Source: Dimargaris cristalligena (taxonomy: Eukaryota; Kickxellomycota; Dimargaritomycetes; Dimargaritales; Dimargaritaceae). From it: a stretch of 13,134 nucleotides of DNA. The notes below the pieces were generated by a model. It was not told the origin of the DNA. It did not search any database and worked only from the letters and a program-made list of their open reading frames with translations. Numbering within the stretch: the first letter of the stretch is position 1; each line of letters opens with the position of its first letter. A program made the translations under genes and the position numbers. The stretch covers positions 2,288 to 15,421 of the forward strand of contig JANBQC010000642.1 in the NCBI GenBank assembly GCA_027576995.1, given 5' to 3'. Below, one piece after another: positions 1-9,153 of this stretch.

Positions 1-70
1 GATCTAGCTGTATTATAGCGAAAGATCCGGTTGATGGGATTAGTATTATTATTAGTTACTAGTTGTTGTT

Positions 71-88
71 GTTTTTTTTAAAAAAAAC
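71..88. repeat. T8A8 palindrome
   Basis: G, eight T, eight A, C: a perfect 18-base palindrome preceded by GTT/GTTG repeats. Possibly a nucleosome-disfavouring tract or the remains of an upstream gene's 3' end; no function is shown. Confidence 0.85.
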
Positions 89-640
89 TAAACTTCCATT
101 GACTGTCCCATTTATGGTCATGCAGGTATATTTGGGCTAAATTGCGCCATTAAGTAAGTACACATTTTTATAGATGAGCGGAAGTTTAGGTTTTCACAGT
201 CTCAGTTCTGGGTTGCAAACCGACAAGGCCCACTCTGAATGCCCAGACCTCCCAAAAATTAACGAAACGCACCATTTAAAGTCTGATACAAGGCGATTTT
301 ATGTCTCAAACATGGAATGTATAGAGACGAGGTCTGCTGATGGCACAAGGGTCGAACGAGGCGAGAGTGGGCAGAGTAGTCATTGGGCCACACTCCCTAC
401 CCAACGTTAACCACCAATAGTAGTCCCTTTTAGTGGCGGCGATGGACTTACAGTAAGCAACCGCGGGCCTTGATTACGATTTGAATGGGGTTCTTCTCTG
501 TTACTTCTCCCCCAACTAAGACGGGCCCGTCTGTTGGGTATGTTGGTAAACAACATCAAAGTGATATTCCCTAAGCCATTTGCCATGGGGAAGGTCACCG
601 TTATACTCTGCAATGCCGCAGCGACACTGTTTACTATACA

Positions 641-655
641 GACCAGACCAGACCA
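641..655. repeat. (GACCA)3 short tandem repeat
   Basis: Three exact copies of GACCA in a row. No coding context. Confidence 0.85.
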
Positions 656-772
656 AGGAACTGGGGATGTTTTATAGCATCATTATGACTACAATGTATT
701 GACCAGTCATCACTAATAGCCAAAGATTCCTTCCTTCATACAGCATGGGTGGAGTGAAGGGAGGGAGTGAAT

Positions 773-790
773 AGTAATAGTAATAGTAAT
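773..790. repeat. (AGTAAT)3 short tandem repeat
   Basis: Three exact copies of the hexamer AGTAAT, followed by an AT-rich stretch to about 829. Confidence 0.85.
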
Positions 791-807
791 ACTAGCAATA
801 TAATATA

Positions 808-829
808 ATATAGTATACTATATATATAT
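808..829. promoter_or_regulatory. AT-rich palindrome and TATA-like stretch
   Basis: Positions 808-823 form a 16-base perfect palindrome (ATATAGTATACTATAT) that runs into TATATATAT. It resembles a TATA element lying before the pyrimidine-rich leader, but it is nearly 700 bases from the start codon, so its use by the exportin gene is uncertain. Confidence 0.3.
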
Positions 830-921
830 CCATAATCACCCCCCAGTTGGTAGTTTTAGTAGTGGCGAGTTTTGGTCACACGGCTGGACCACCCATCTTA
901 TTATATCTGGGCCAACCCAGC

Positions 922-1030
922 ACAGCACAGCCTCTCCTCCTCTCTCCTCCTTCCTCTTTTTTCCCGTTATCCCCGTTTTTCCCAACTCTTCCATTCCCTT
1001 ACTCTCTCTCTTTTTTGGTTCCCTTTAAAC
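922..1030 (+). promoter_or_regulatory. Pyrimidine-rich (CT) tract upstream of the exportin gene
   Basis: The + strand is dominated by C and T (CTCCTC, TTCCTC, CTCTCTC and T runs). Such tracts often lie near transcription starts of fungal genes. It also creates a spurious Leu/Pro/Phe-rich reading frame starting at a non-ATG codon. Confidence 0.4.
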
Positions 1031-1499
1031 TAGCTTTCCAATAGTTTCACCTTTTGTTGCATTCCTTTATCTTTGCGGGATAGCCCAGCCTTCTCACCCC
1101 TTCTTCGTACAGTGGCGCTTATTCCAAACAACCTGTAGGTCCTTCGCGGGGTTTCAATCCCGTTTCTTTTTGTTATTCTCCTTCCGCTACTCTTTGTGTC
1201 CCTGAGCCCCGGCCCCATTGACCGCTGTCTCTGAAAAAACCCCTTCATTCCGAGTATTTCTGCTCCAAGCGCAGCCCTAAACTTCTTTGGACCTATTGTC
1301 TGCTATTCTATAATACCCGCTCTCTCTGCTTAGCTATCTCCTTTTTATTTTCTTCGTATTTGGTGATAAAACTAGCCACCCGGTTCGTTGAGCGGTGAAG
1401 CCCTCACTCCCTTCTAGTACCATACTCTACTCCTTCCCGGCTATTTTAGTATTGCCCGGTACCTGTCCTAGTCTACCCCCTTCGATCCCAACCTCATAA

Positions 1500-4400
1500 A
1501 TGCCCATGGACAACCAAGGTAAGCCAGCTCCCCCCACCCGTGTGTACCCCTGGAATGTTTCCCGCTCGCTCCAGTGGCCTTACCATCCCTGCCGAGTAAC
1601 CCCCAGTCGGGCCATAGGTTGAGCCTCTCGGAAACCCCCAAATGGGAATGGCTTTTAATACATCCCCCCTCTTATTCCTGTCCTATCACCTTAAATACAC
1701 CGCCTCTAGCCATAGCCCAGATCGTCCAGGCGCTGAACACCGTTCATTCCGGTACCCAAGTGACCGCTGAGCAGCGGCACCAGGCCGAGCGAGTAAGTCA
1801 GGCCCTCACTACCATTGACCCGTTCTAGCCGCCCGCTTATTCGTCTTTATGGGTGGATTGGTTGGTTGGTGGTGACTCGGAGGTTGGTTTTGCCCCATTG
1901 CCCTTTTCTCTACATGTAGCTATCATTCTTCCCCTTACCTAACTGGTTCTGCTTCACCTTGATCTACTTATTCGTTATTGCATTAGATTTGCGAAAATGC
2001 TAAAGAGTCCCCTCAGGCCGCCCTCTACGGCCATCACCTGGCTCATCAGACCCAGGGTTACCCTGACACCGCCCGCCACTTTGGCCTCTCCCTAATCGAA
2101 AATACTATTCGTTACCGCTGGGACGACGCCCACTATTCCGATTCAGACCGCCTCCAGATCCGGGATGCCGTTGTGCAGCTAGCTACCGAGGTATGTTATT
2201 TTGTTTTGTTTTTTAGGTTGGCTCGGATAGTATGGCTTGTTTTTGCATTCTACTATCCCTAGATTTCTAGGCTTGATCGCCTGATCTTATTTGGTATCAA
2301 GTCAACGGAATACCCCATGCGGGATATATATATATATATATATATATAATACATCCATGTGTTATTCCGGTTTTATTCCGATGAATAGTCTTCCCTGCGG
2401 CCTCTTTAACAATGCTAATACTAATCCGTTTCATGGGGTCTTCTATTCGGCATTTTGTGTGGATCAACCGGATTAGGGCCTTAAACCCGAGGGCCATGAA
2501 CTGCACTTTATCAAGGAAAAAGTAGCCCAGCTGCTTACTGGTCTGACTGAACGCCTGTGGCCCCAACAATGGCCCGAGTTGGATCAAGTGCTACAAACCA
2601 TGTACGCCACCAGCGTAAGTGTAAACCGTATTAATTCATTATGTGATCAACCAAGTCCACTCTATCATCACTATACCTCGACATCCACATATTGCCTTGG
2701 CCAATATGCCATAGTATACCTTCTGATTTAACCCGGTATCTGACAGGCCCCTGTTCCTCATTTCTCCCCCAAAATAATCATGACCCATTCCCCAGCCCAC
2801 CTTGCAGGAAATCAGTTTGGTGGCCATTAAAAATCTTGCCGATGACCTGGGTCCATTCGAGGATCCCTTGGCTATCCTACGTAAGCAGGACCTAACCGAT
2901 GCCCTTATTTGCGTCTCACTCAGCTCTCCCGCCCTCCAACTTGCCTACCCTAAGGGTATCAAGTCCCACGCCAACAAAAGCGTCACGGTGATGCCGGTGC
3001 TTACCGACAACGTGGGTTGGTTGGTCCGCTGGACCACCACCATGCGGGACTTCCACTCTAAAATGGTCCAGCCCAACTTCTCGCTCCCGTCCGATTCCGC
3101 TGCTCTACTGCGCTTTCATTTCGATACCCTTCGGACTATTCTAGAAATTACCCATCTCAAGGGCCTCCTCGAGATTAATTGGCCCACTCTCCTAGCCGAC
3201 TACTTGGAATTGACGCACTACCCCGAATTCCAAAAGGTAAGAGCTAGGCCTACTCTATACCACCATGGTTATTAGTATTATTCAAAAAAAAAATGGAATC
3301 CAGGAATTCCCCTTCTCCCCACTCTGTCTATAGGCCATGTTACTTACTCGCCTCTCTAACCCAACACAATGATGCTTCCCCCCCCCCTTTTCCTTGGATC
3401 GAATCCACTCCGATACTGCGCTTTTAGTTGGCCGTAGAGCTCTGGTTGGTACTAAGCAACCGCCACTTCTCTGATGCAGCGGACCGTCACGACTTTCTCA
3501 GTCAATGGCTCACCCCCGAGATTTTACCCCGGTGGTCGGCCATCTATCAGCACTACCACCAAACCCGGGCTGACGACGACTCCGATGAGGCTGCCTGTGG
3601 GCTGCGGCTGGTTCAGGGTACTTGCCAGATGATCATTAACCATATCTGCCATCGGAGTTCTCGTCACTCCCTACCGGACTACTTCAGCCACCTGATCGAA
3701 TTGGTCCTGAAAATGAGTGAAAGCCCCAATATCCTGATCTCGTCCCAGGTGATGCCGGTATGGACGGCCGCCTATAAGCACAAGCGCACCGGCGAATGGC
3801 TCCGGGCCCAACTGCCCCTCCCACGCATGCTGATGCTCTGTATCAATCTGGCCATCCAATGTGGTACCGTATTGCACGCGTGCAACGTAGATCCCGAGGA
3901 TAGTCTTCTGCCCGAGTTCGATGGCTTAGGTCTACAGCGCAACTACTTTGTGGGTATCCGTCTCCGGGCCCTTGAGCTTATCCAGCAGGCGGTGATCATC
4001 AACCCAGCGGATACCCTCGCGTGGCTCTACGAGCAATTGCGCCCGGTATTTGCCCGCCCTGCCTCTGACCGATTCGATATCGAGCAGGAGACGGCCCTTT
4101 ACATTACCGCTTTCGTGATGGACACTCCTTTGAACGGACTCGACCCCGCCACGGAATCAGCTGTAAACCAAGTCAAGGATGGCTTATGTGAACGACTGCT
4201 GGAATTCAGTCCCCTGCACGAGGACACCGTGACTCGCCAACTGCAGACCTTTTGCAATTTCAGTTCCGTCTTCCAGCGCAACGACCAGCTACTGTTCATG
4301 TTCCTGGAAAAGGTCTTTGCCCTGATGCTGCAGGCCAAACCGGAATACTCGGAATCGCCCATGGCCCGCGCCAACGGCACCATTCACAACTGGCAGGCCT

Positions 4401-6728
4401 TCCAGGTGCAGCGCAAGTGCGCCACCACCCTGGTTAAGCTGGCCCTAGCTATTCCTGACACCTTCCTCCGCTGCTACCCGCAAGTCAGTGAGGCCGCTGG
4501 ACGCATTGTCCACAATTCCCGAGTCCCGCAATCCAACAAGTTCCATATTTACGATTTTTTGCTAACGATTTGCTTCCACTCGTCCGCCCCCTTGGAGGAC
4601 AAACTTAATGTGTCCTCGTCCATCATCAACCCTTTCCTGACCAAATGGGCGGAGCTGCAGCCCTACTGCGAAACCGAAACCGGCTTCCTGGAGCTCCTGG
4701 GCGTACCCTATCTGAACCAGGCCCAAGAAAATATCCGCGAGCCCGAGTATACGCTAATCAAAGACCGCCGCAACGACTTGCTGCAGGCCCTCAGCGTGTT
4801 CTTCGTACTGGCCCGGCGTACCGTAAACCCCCGTAAGCCCACCGAGTCCATCGCCGTGGTCTGGGAGCGGTGTCTCCCCACCGTGTTGCCCCAGTTGCTG
4901 CACCTGATCCACCACATCCATGGCCTCTGGAGCCGCCAGTTCCTGACCCAGATCGATCCGGAATTCCAGGCCATCGTGGACATGAGTGAATTAGAGCGGC
5001 GCACGCTGATTAACAATCAGTCTCTGGGCCAGTTGGGGAAGAAGGACGAGGCCAAGGCCCCCTCCCCCCGCCTGGGCTCTCCCTTTCAAATCGCGCTACG
5101 TGCACTCAAGAACTGGCTGGATATCGCCCGGGAGACCAGCTATGAACTACTGGGCCTGCTGGTATCCTTGGACAATTTCTACAAGGTCGACCCCGGTCTA
5201 GGCCACGTGTCCAAATTGGTCTTTGGGAACTCGGCGTATATTTCCAATTACCACTGGAAGCAGCTTATCCAGCATGTCATTGTCCCAGTGGCCATGGACG
5301 CCCCCCTGGCCCAGCTCGACTCGTTCCTGCCCGGCTTCTTGTGCCCCTTGCTTGAATTCATGCAGGGCAAACTGACGACCGAATGGAGCGCCCTCGTCCA
5401 ACGTGGCCTGTTCCTGTCCACGCCGGAAGAGCAGGAGCGCTATAATACAGGGGAGGTGGAGATTTCCGACGTTACGGATGAAATCGTAACTGAGAATATG
5501 CTGCGCAGCCTAACCAAGGCTTGGACCGATCTGATCGTCAAGCTGGTCAATATGGACTTTGTTGCCCGTGAAGGATCAGCGGCCGCTGCTGCTCCCCCCA
5601 CCCCAACGGTGACCAACACCATTGAGTACATCCTGTCCCACCCCGCGCTCTCGGTGGCCGTTATTCGCCAGTTTGGCATGCTGCTCTGCCTTAAGGACTC
5701 TATCTGCTCCCTCGCCGCAGTCAATACGGTGATGAAAATGAGCCCCAAATGGGTCGATTATCCCCATCTCTACCCCGTGGTAGCCCGTGACCTACTGCTC
5801 GCCGCTTTCCAGGTAAGTTCTTGTGCCATATCCTAATTCTGCTACACTTGGTTGGGTTAGTTCCGTTCATCGGACCGGATACTCGACCAACCACCCTAGG
5901 CAGGCCGGCTACTGTAGACCAAGGGATTTAAATATAAATGTATTAATTCGGGATTTTTTGTTTTTCCTGTTTCGGAAATGTACGTACGTACATGTGCTTC
6001 ACGGGGTGGGGGGGGGACAAACCATAACCTTTATTATATTGTACCCGTTTTAGGCCCTCAACGACCCCTACCATGCGGACAACCAAGAGGTGATTATTGG
6101 ACTGGTGGCTGTCATTTACACTACTTTCCGACCAGTAACCGATATCCCCCAGCAAGTCCTTACCACAATTCCTGGAGTCACTGCGGCCGACATTGATGCG
6201 TTCAACGCTAAAATCGTCGCGACTGGGTCCCAAAAGGAAAAGAAGGCCGTCTGCAAAATGTTTTTGCAGAGTATCATTGGGGTAAGTTTATGATCCGGAA
6301 GTCACCCCAGAGACCTGGTGAACGATTCAATGGCGTGAATTTAAAAATATGTATCGATCGCCGAGTTACTGTATCATACTTTACTCCTTGCTATCCCCCT
6401 CTACGGTACCTTTTTGGGATGGCCGCCCCGTACCCGCAATACTCAAGTATTTTGAGGAAACACTTACTATCTAGTCGAAGACATCTACCACCGCTGCTTT
6501 GTCTTCGTTGTCTTTTAACACCCTTTATAACCACGGTTTGTCCTGTATTACTTTCCGTACAAATAGATGGACCAGAGTAAATGGTTCGCCAAGCGAGTAT
6601 CGTCTACCTCCCGCAATATGAAGGTTTCGCCCTTTAACGTCCACAGTGACACCGTCCCGGCTGCCCATATGAGCAGCTCAGTGGTAGACCTCGACCCCTA
6701 TTTCAATTTGGCGGACATTATGCCATAG
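1500..6728 (+). CDS. MSN5: Exportin-5/Msn5-type karyopherin, 8 exons, complete (1213 aa)
   Basis: Nuclear export receptor of the importin-beta superfamily; family members bind cargo with Ran-GTP and cross the nuclear pore (Msn5: phosphoproteins; exportin-5: structured small RNAs and RNA-binding proteins). Exons read by eye: 1500-1518, 1716-1792, 1987-2190, 2477-2614, 2808-3236, 3428-5812, 6054-6281, 6567-6728. All introns are GT..AG and the frame stays open to TAG at 6726. The product is 1213 residues, close to human exportin-5 and yeast Msn5 (about 1200). Family-like stretches: HFGLSLIENTIRYRW (residues 63-77), LTERLWPQQWPEL (near 122-134), the helical block around 904-944, and ENMLRSLTKAWTDLI near 978-992. 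Low-complexity parts: DDDSDE at 338-343, a charged Ser-Pro linker near 827-842, and five alanines at 1007-1011. Start chosen at the first ATG (1500); ATG 1506 is in frame and equally possible. Exon 1 (19 bases) is the least certain part. Cargo class cannot be read from sequence. Confidence 0.9.
1519..1715 (+). other. Intron 1 of the exportin gene (phase 1)
   Basis: Donor GTAAGC at 1519 and acceptor TAG at 1713-1715. It splits a GCC alanine codon (G at 1518, CC at 1716-1717). A competing acceptor CAG at 1718-1720 would break the frame relative to the chosen start, which is why 1715 was preferred. Confidence 0.65.
1793..1986 (+). other. Intron 2 of the exportin gene (phase 0)
   Basis: Donor GTAAGT at 1793, acceptor ATTAG ending at 1986, and a good branch-site candidate CCTAAC at 1938-1943, about 43 bases before the acceptor. 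Unspliced reading would stop at about 1828. Confidence 0.85.
2191..2476 (+). other. Intron 3 of the exportin gene (phase 0)
   Basis: Donor GTATGT at 2191, acceptor ATTAG ending at 2476. At 286 bases it is the longest intron of the gene, just ahead of intron 7 (285), and it contains an AT dinucleotide microsatellite. Both flanking exons carry family-like exportin-5 sequence, which supports the splice. Confidence 0.85.
2324..2348. repeat. (AT)n microsatellite inside intron 3
   Basis: About 25 bases of uninterrupted alternating A and T (roughly 12 AT units). It lies wholly inside intron 3, so length changes would not alter the protein. It also produces spurious Ile-Tyr runs in conceptual translations of both strands. 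Confidence 0.95.
2615..2807 (+). other. Intron 4 of the exportin gene (phase 0)
   Basis: Donor GTAAGT at 2615, acceptor TTGCAG ending at 2807. Exon 4 ends with an AGC codon and exon 5 begins with GAA, so the reading frame is kept without a split codon. Confidence 0.85.
3237..3427 (+). other. Intron 5 of the exportin gene (phase 0)
   Basis: Donor GTAAGA at 3237, acceptor TTTTAG ending at 3427, and a branch-site candidate TCTAAC at 3355-3360. A run of ten C (3378-3387) lies between the branch candidate and the acceptor. Splicing joins the end of exon 5 to LAVELWLVLS in exon 6. Confidence 0.88.
5813..6053 (+). other. Intron 6 of the exportin gene (phase 0)
   Basis: Donor GTAAGT at 5813 and acceptor TTTTAG ending at 6053. 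Retention would end the protein after seven extra residues (stop near 5834). It contains a 16-base perfect palindrome (5978-5993) and a G9 run (6008-6016). A CATAAC branch candidate lies near 6022. Confidence 0.88.
5978..5993. repeat. 16-base perfect palindrome built on TACG units
   Basis: ATGTACGTACGTACAT equals its own reverse complement. It sits in intron 6 of the exportin gene and is followed 14 bases later by a run of nine G. It may be only a short TACG tandem repeat. Confidence 0.9.
6282..6566 (+). other. Intron 7 of the exportin gene (phase 0)
   Basis: Donor GTAAGT at 6282, acceptor AAATAG ending at 6566, with a branch-site candidate TTTAAC at 6514-6519. Splicing adds the last 53 residues, ending in DPYFNLADIMP. 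Without splicing, translation stops at once (TGA at 6291-6293). Confidence 0.85.
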
Positions 6729-6832
6729 ACTCTTGATGAGAGCCACCCAGCCATCACTGAAATGACATTTAGTTCCATCTATAAGCCTCCACGTACTTAT
6801 CTCGATGTCACTATTGTTTTTGATTCCCCTAA

Positions 6833-6838
6833 AATAAA
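6833..6838 (+). terminator. Candidate polyadenylation signal of the exportin gene
   Basis: AATAAA lies 104 bases after the TAG stop, in an AT-rich stretch followed by T-rich sequence. Spacing fits a fungal 3' untranslated region, but fungal signals are loose, so this rests on motif and position only. Confidence 0.5.
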
Positions 6839-7144
6839 CCCTTTTATCTCCACCTATTTTCCTTGAGTGAACGTGCAGTGACCCATATGGCCCTTTGGTG
6901 GAGTTAACTAAGTTTGATCGAAGGAGGACGGATGGCTGGATTCGACGGAGATCGACGATTTATAGGAAAAAGGATCTGAAATAAGAACGATTGTGAACAT
7001 GTTCTGTTGGAGGGGTAGGCGTTCCCTGAATTCCTATTGCCACTTCGCTGTACACATGAGCAGTCACCCGTTTAGGTTATGGGGCTGCCCATAGTCCCCG
7101 AAAAGGAGAACGTCTGTGAAATCTTCATTTCACTTTAACTATCG

Positions 7145-7169
7145 TATAAAAGGGTGCTGCACCAATTGG
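7145..7169 (+). promoter_or_regulatory. Orphan TATA box with adjacent CCAATTGG
   Basis: TATAAAAG at 7145-7152 is a canonical TATA element, and CCAATTGG (7162-7169), which reads CCAAT on both strands, lies ten bases on. No ATG-initiated frame of note follows, so if real it would drive a noncoding or very short transcript. Confidence 0.25.
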
Positions 7170-7386
7170 GCCAGCTTTCTTTTTAAGATGATCTGGTGGT
7201 CAAACATTCATAGAATAACAGGTCGAATTAGATTTTAGGCCTAATTAAAGGGTGAAGTTGGAATTAAAGGATCGTCTTGTCACCCTCCACGTCGCTCAAG
7301 TTGGCATATCCTTCCTTAGAATGGCTGATCAGGGGCTCTTATTTTATTGAGCAATTATCCACCTGTCTACCTTCCACAGCCCTGTA

Positions 7387-7563
7387 CTATAGTGGCCTAT
7401 TCAATTCATGGTACTGCAGTAGGCATATGTTAAGTAGTATATATCCCCCACCTTTTGTAAGCTGAACCAAATTACCTTGATGTTTTCCCTGTTGGTTTTG
7501 GGCCAACGAAAAGCTCACGGGGGAAAATAACAATACTACCAAATATATGTATATGTATTTCAT
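7387..7563 (-). CDS. Doubtful small ORF with a signal-peptide-like start (58 aa)
   Basis: Reading from the internal ATG at 7563 gives MKYIYIYLVVLLFSPVSFSL followed by A-Q: one Lys, a hydrophobic core and a plausible cleavage site near residues 21-22. Against it: the Tyr-Ile run comes from a TATATG-type repeat, the remaining 36 or so residues resemble nothing I know and lack paired cysteines, and an in-frame ATG exists further upstream (7614). Most likely chance. Confidence 0.12.
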   Translation of the reverse strand: MKYIYIYLVVLLFSPVSFSLAQNQQGKHQGNLVQLTKGGGYILLNICLLQYHELNRPL

Positions 7564-7631
7564 AATCAGCACCTCAATTGACACCGTTCCGAGTGCCCTC
7601 TCCACCAAATACAATTTACCATGGGGTATAA

Positions 7632-7754
7632 ATGGCTAACAGCAAGCTGCTGAGGGACCGAGGGGGGATACTATTTTCCTCTCTGGTAATCAACCTCATG
7701 AGTAAATACCAATCACTCTATAACTGGCAGCCAATAACCACCCGGCTCTTTTGA
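7632..7754 (+). CDS. Doubtful 40-codon ORF directly behind a TATA-like motif
   Basis: ATG at 7632 opens a 40-residue frame (MANSKLLRDRG...) ending in TGA at 7752-7754. A TATAAAT motif at 7627-7633 overlaps the start, so that box could not serve this ORF at normal spacing. No known family; probably chance. Confidence 0.08.
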   Translation: MANSKLLRDRGGILFSSLVINLMSKYQSLYNWQPITTRLF

Positions 7755-8250
7755 TCACTCGCCGTCCCCCTTTTATGAGAGGGGCTTCGCCATTTGGAGT
7801 TGCTGATTTGGAAGATCGCTTCCGATGGTGGGGACTGAATTAATAGGGATAGGCCGAAGGGGCAGGGGAGTAATGGGTAAATGGTACAGTAGTTGACGGA
7901 AAACTCAACGACTAATGGTGGTGGCACTCCAGCTAATGGGAGTGGGAATGGAGTGGCTTCTGTTGTGGTAGTACATTGGACCCTGGCTGTACGACTACTA
8001 TTGACGGCTGTATCAGGGGCAGTACGCAGTCGACACGGACGGAGAGTGTCCAGGTTTAGGGAGCGGCTTATAGTTGTTGTTGACTATGCTGGCTCAAGCT
8101 AGTATCTCACCGTCCCGCCTGACCAGCTGAGCGCCGAACTGCCCGCCCGCCCCGTTCCATGATTGGCAGGGAAAGGCCAGATCGTCATCAACGGGGGTAT
8201 TTCTCAGGATAGGGCTACGAAAATAAGTCGCACAAAGAAGGGCAAAACAA

Positions 8251-8263
8251 GATCCTTCGGATC
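8251..8263. repeat. Short perfect hairpin
   Basis: GATCC, a three-base TTC turn, then GGATC: five base pairs with a very small loop. No T run follows, and no gene next to it explains it. Confidence 0.5.
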
Positions 8264-9075
8264 GGCCCTCACGGAGCGAACGGTATTCGCGGTCCATATA
8301 CGCTGGAAGTGAACCAATTCCCTAGACCACCAATCTACTGCTGGATCATATACCAACGTAGTCCATCTACCGCATACCAAAGTTGCCAATAACAATATCT
8401 AAATCTATTAATACAAATAGCGAACCCAGGCTCCATATAACTCTGATCCCATCGGCGGTTAGTTTACGGCTGAGCAGCTGGTGACTATTAAAAGATGTAC
8501 GCTCCTGTACTTTGACCGCCAATGGTGCTGGTAATTTCGCGAATAAGTGGCAATCATTCGGACTTTACCACCCCGGCTGAATTAAAGGGCCACAGCGGAG
8601 TGAATAGCCAATATTCCCATTCCGACAGTCCGATATGAGCCAGCCCTTCGTGATACAAGGATGCCTAATTGGGCGAATACAAGAACCAGTCGCCACAACT
8701 AGAATATACAAAGACGCTGGAACATCAGGGCTCATCCATCACCCCACCTTCACCAAGGGCCCCCCACACCCCTGTATGGCTTCCATTGCCACACTCTCCC
8801 GTTGATACTGGTGGTAGTTACTTAAAAGGCCGAGGCGCCCCCCAATGGTGCACGAATTTCTTCCTACATTAATGTCACTACTACATGCCCGTACCTTCCT
8901 TAATCGCTAATGTATACCTTGATAGTATTTCCTCCCTCGAGCTGGACTTAAAAGAGTCCCGTTTTTTTTTGGCGCATAGCCCCAGCGGAGCCTTGACGCT
9001 TCCAATCTTATGACACACCTTCTATTCTGTCGATAATACCATTATACTCTGCCCCTGTAGCCCACCTACCATTAC

Positions 9076-9084
9076 ATGACATAA
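9076..9084 (+). promoter_or_regulatory. Possible two-codon upstream ORF before the 7TM-RGS gene
   Basis: ATG ACA TAA lies 69 bases before the chosen start. If the transcript begins upstream of it, it would be a minimal uORF able to lower or tune translation. The transcript start is unknown, so this is only a candidate. Confidence 0.25.
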
Positions 9085-9153
9085 TATATTTCAGAGTACA
9101 CCCTGTATCATTATTCTGCCAATAGATCCTATTGCAAAATTCATTTTTATACC

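Larger units (their letters stand above)
1..1499. other. Gene-free upstream region; probable promoter and leader of the exportin gene
   Basis: No reading frame here has family-like sequence or a convincing splice pattern; the few 60-80-codon frames on either strand look random. The region holds simple repeats and palindromes (listed separately) and, from about 920 to 1500, a strongly pyrimidine-rich + strand, common ahead of fungal genes. Core promoter elements cannot be placed firmly. Confidence 0.6.
6729..9153. other. Gene-free region between the two genes (about 2.4 kb)
   Basis: After the exportin 3' end there is no frame with recognisable protein family sequence, no tRNA-like fold and no transposase. 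It contains TATA-like boxes near 7145 and 7627, a CCAATTGG site, a short hairpin at 8251-8263, and a GC-richer patch around 7890-8300 with unconvincing overlapping frames on both strands. The part nearest 9154 should hold the promoter of the 7TM-RGS gene. Confidence 0.55.

Noticed and set aside
174..613. Open frames of 60-80 codons on both strands near the left edge
   Set aside because: No recognisable motif, unrelated frames on opposite strands, and composition like the surrounding noncoding DNA.
1147..1162. tRNA T-arm-like CGGG..TTTCAAT..CCCG
   Set aside because: The T-loop does not fit the invariant positions and no acceptor, D or anticodon arm can be folded around it.
847..1248. Leu/Pro/Phe-rich frame on + and Arg/Lys-rich frame on -
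   Set aside because: Both are products of the pyrimidine-rich tract; the + frame lacks an ATG start.
2291..2587. Frames across the AT microsatellite on both strands
   Set aside because: They lie in intron 3 and exon 4 of the exportin and owe their Ile-Tyr runs to the repeat.
3671..3877. Minus-strand frame inside exportin exon 6, and similar ones up to 5767
   Set aside because: They are shadows of a strongly supported coding exon on the + strand.
5823..6580. Several 60-100-codon frames across introns 6 and 7
   Set aside because: They cross clear splice sites and differ from the exportin frame outside exon 7.
8669..8872. 67-codon frame rich in Pro and Ser
   Set aside because: It starts at a non-ATG codon and shows no family-like sequence or splice context.
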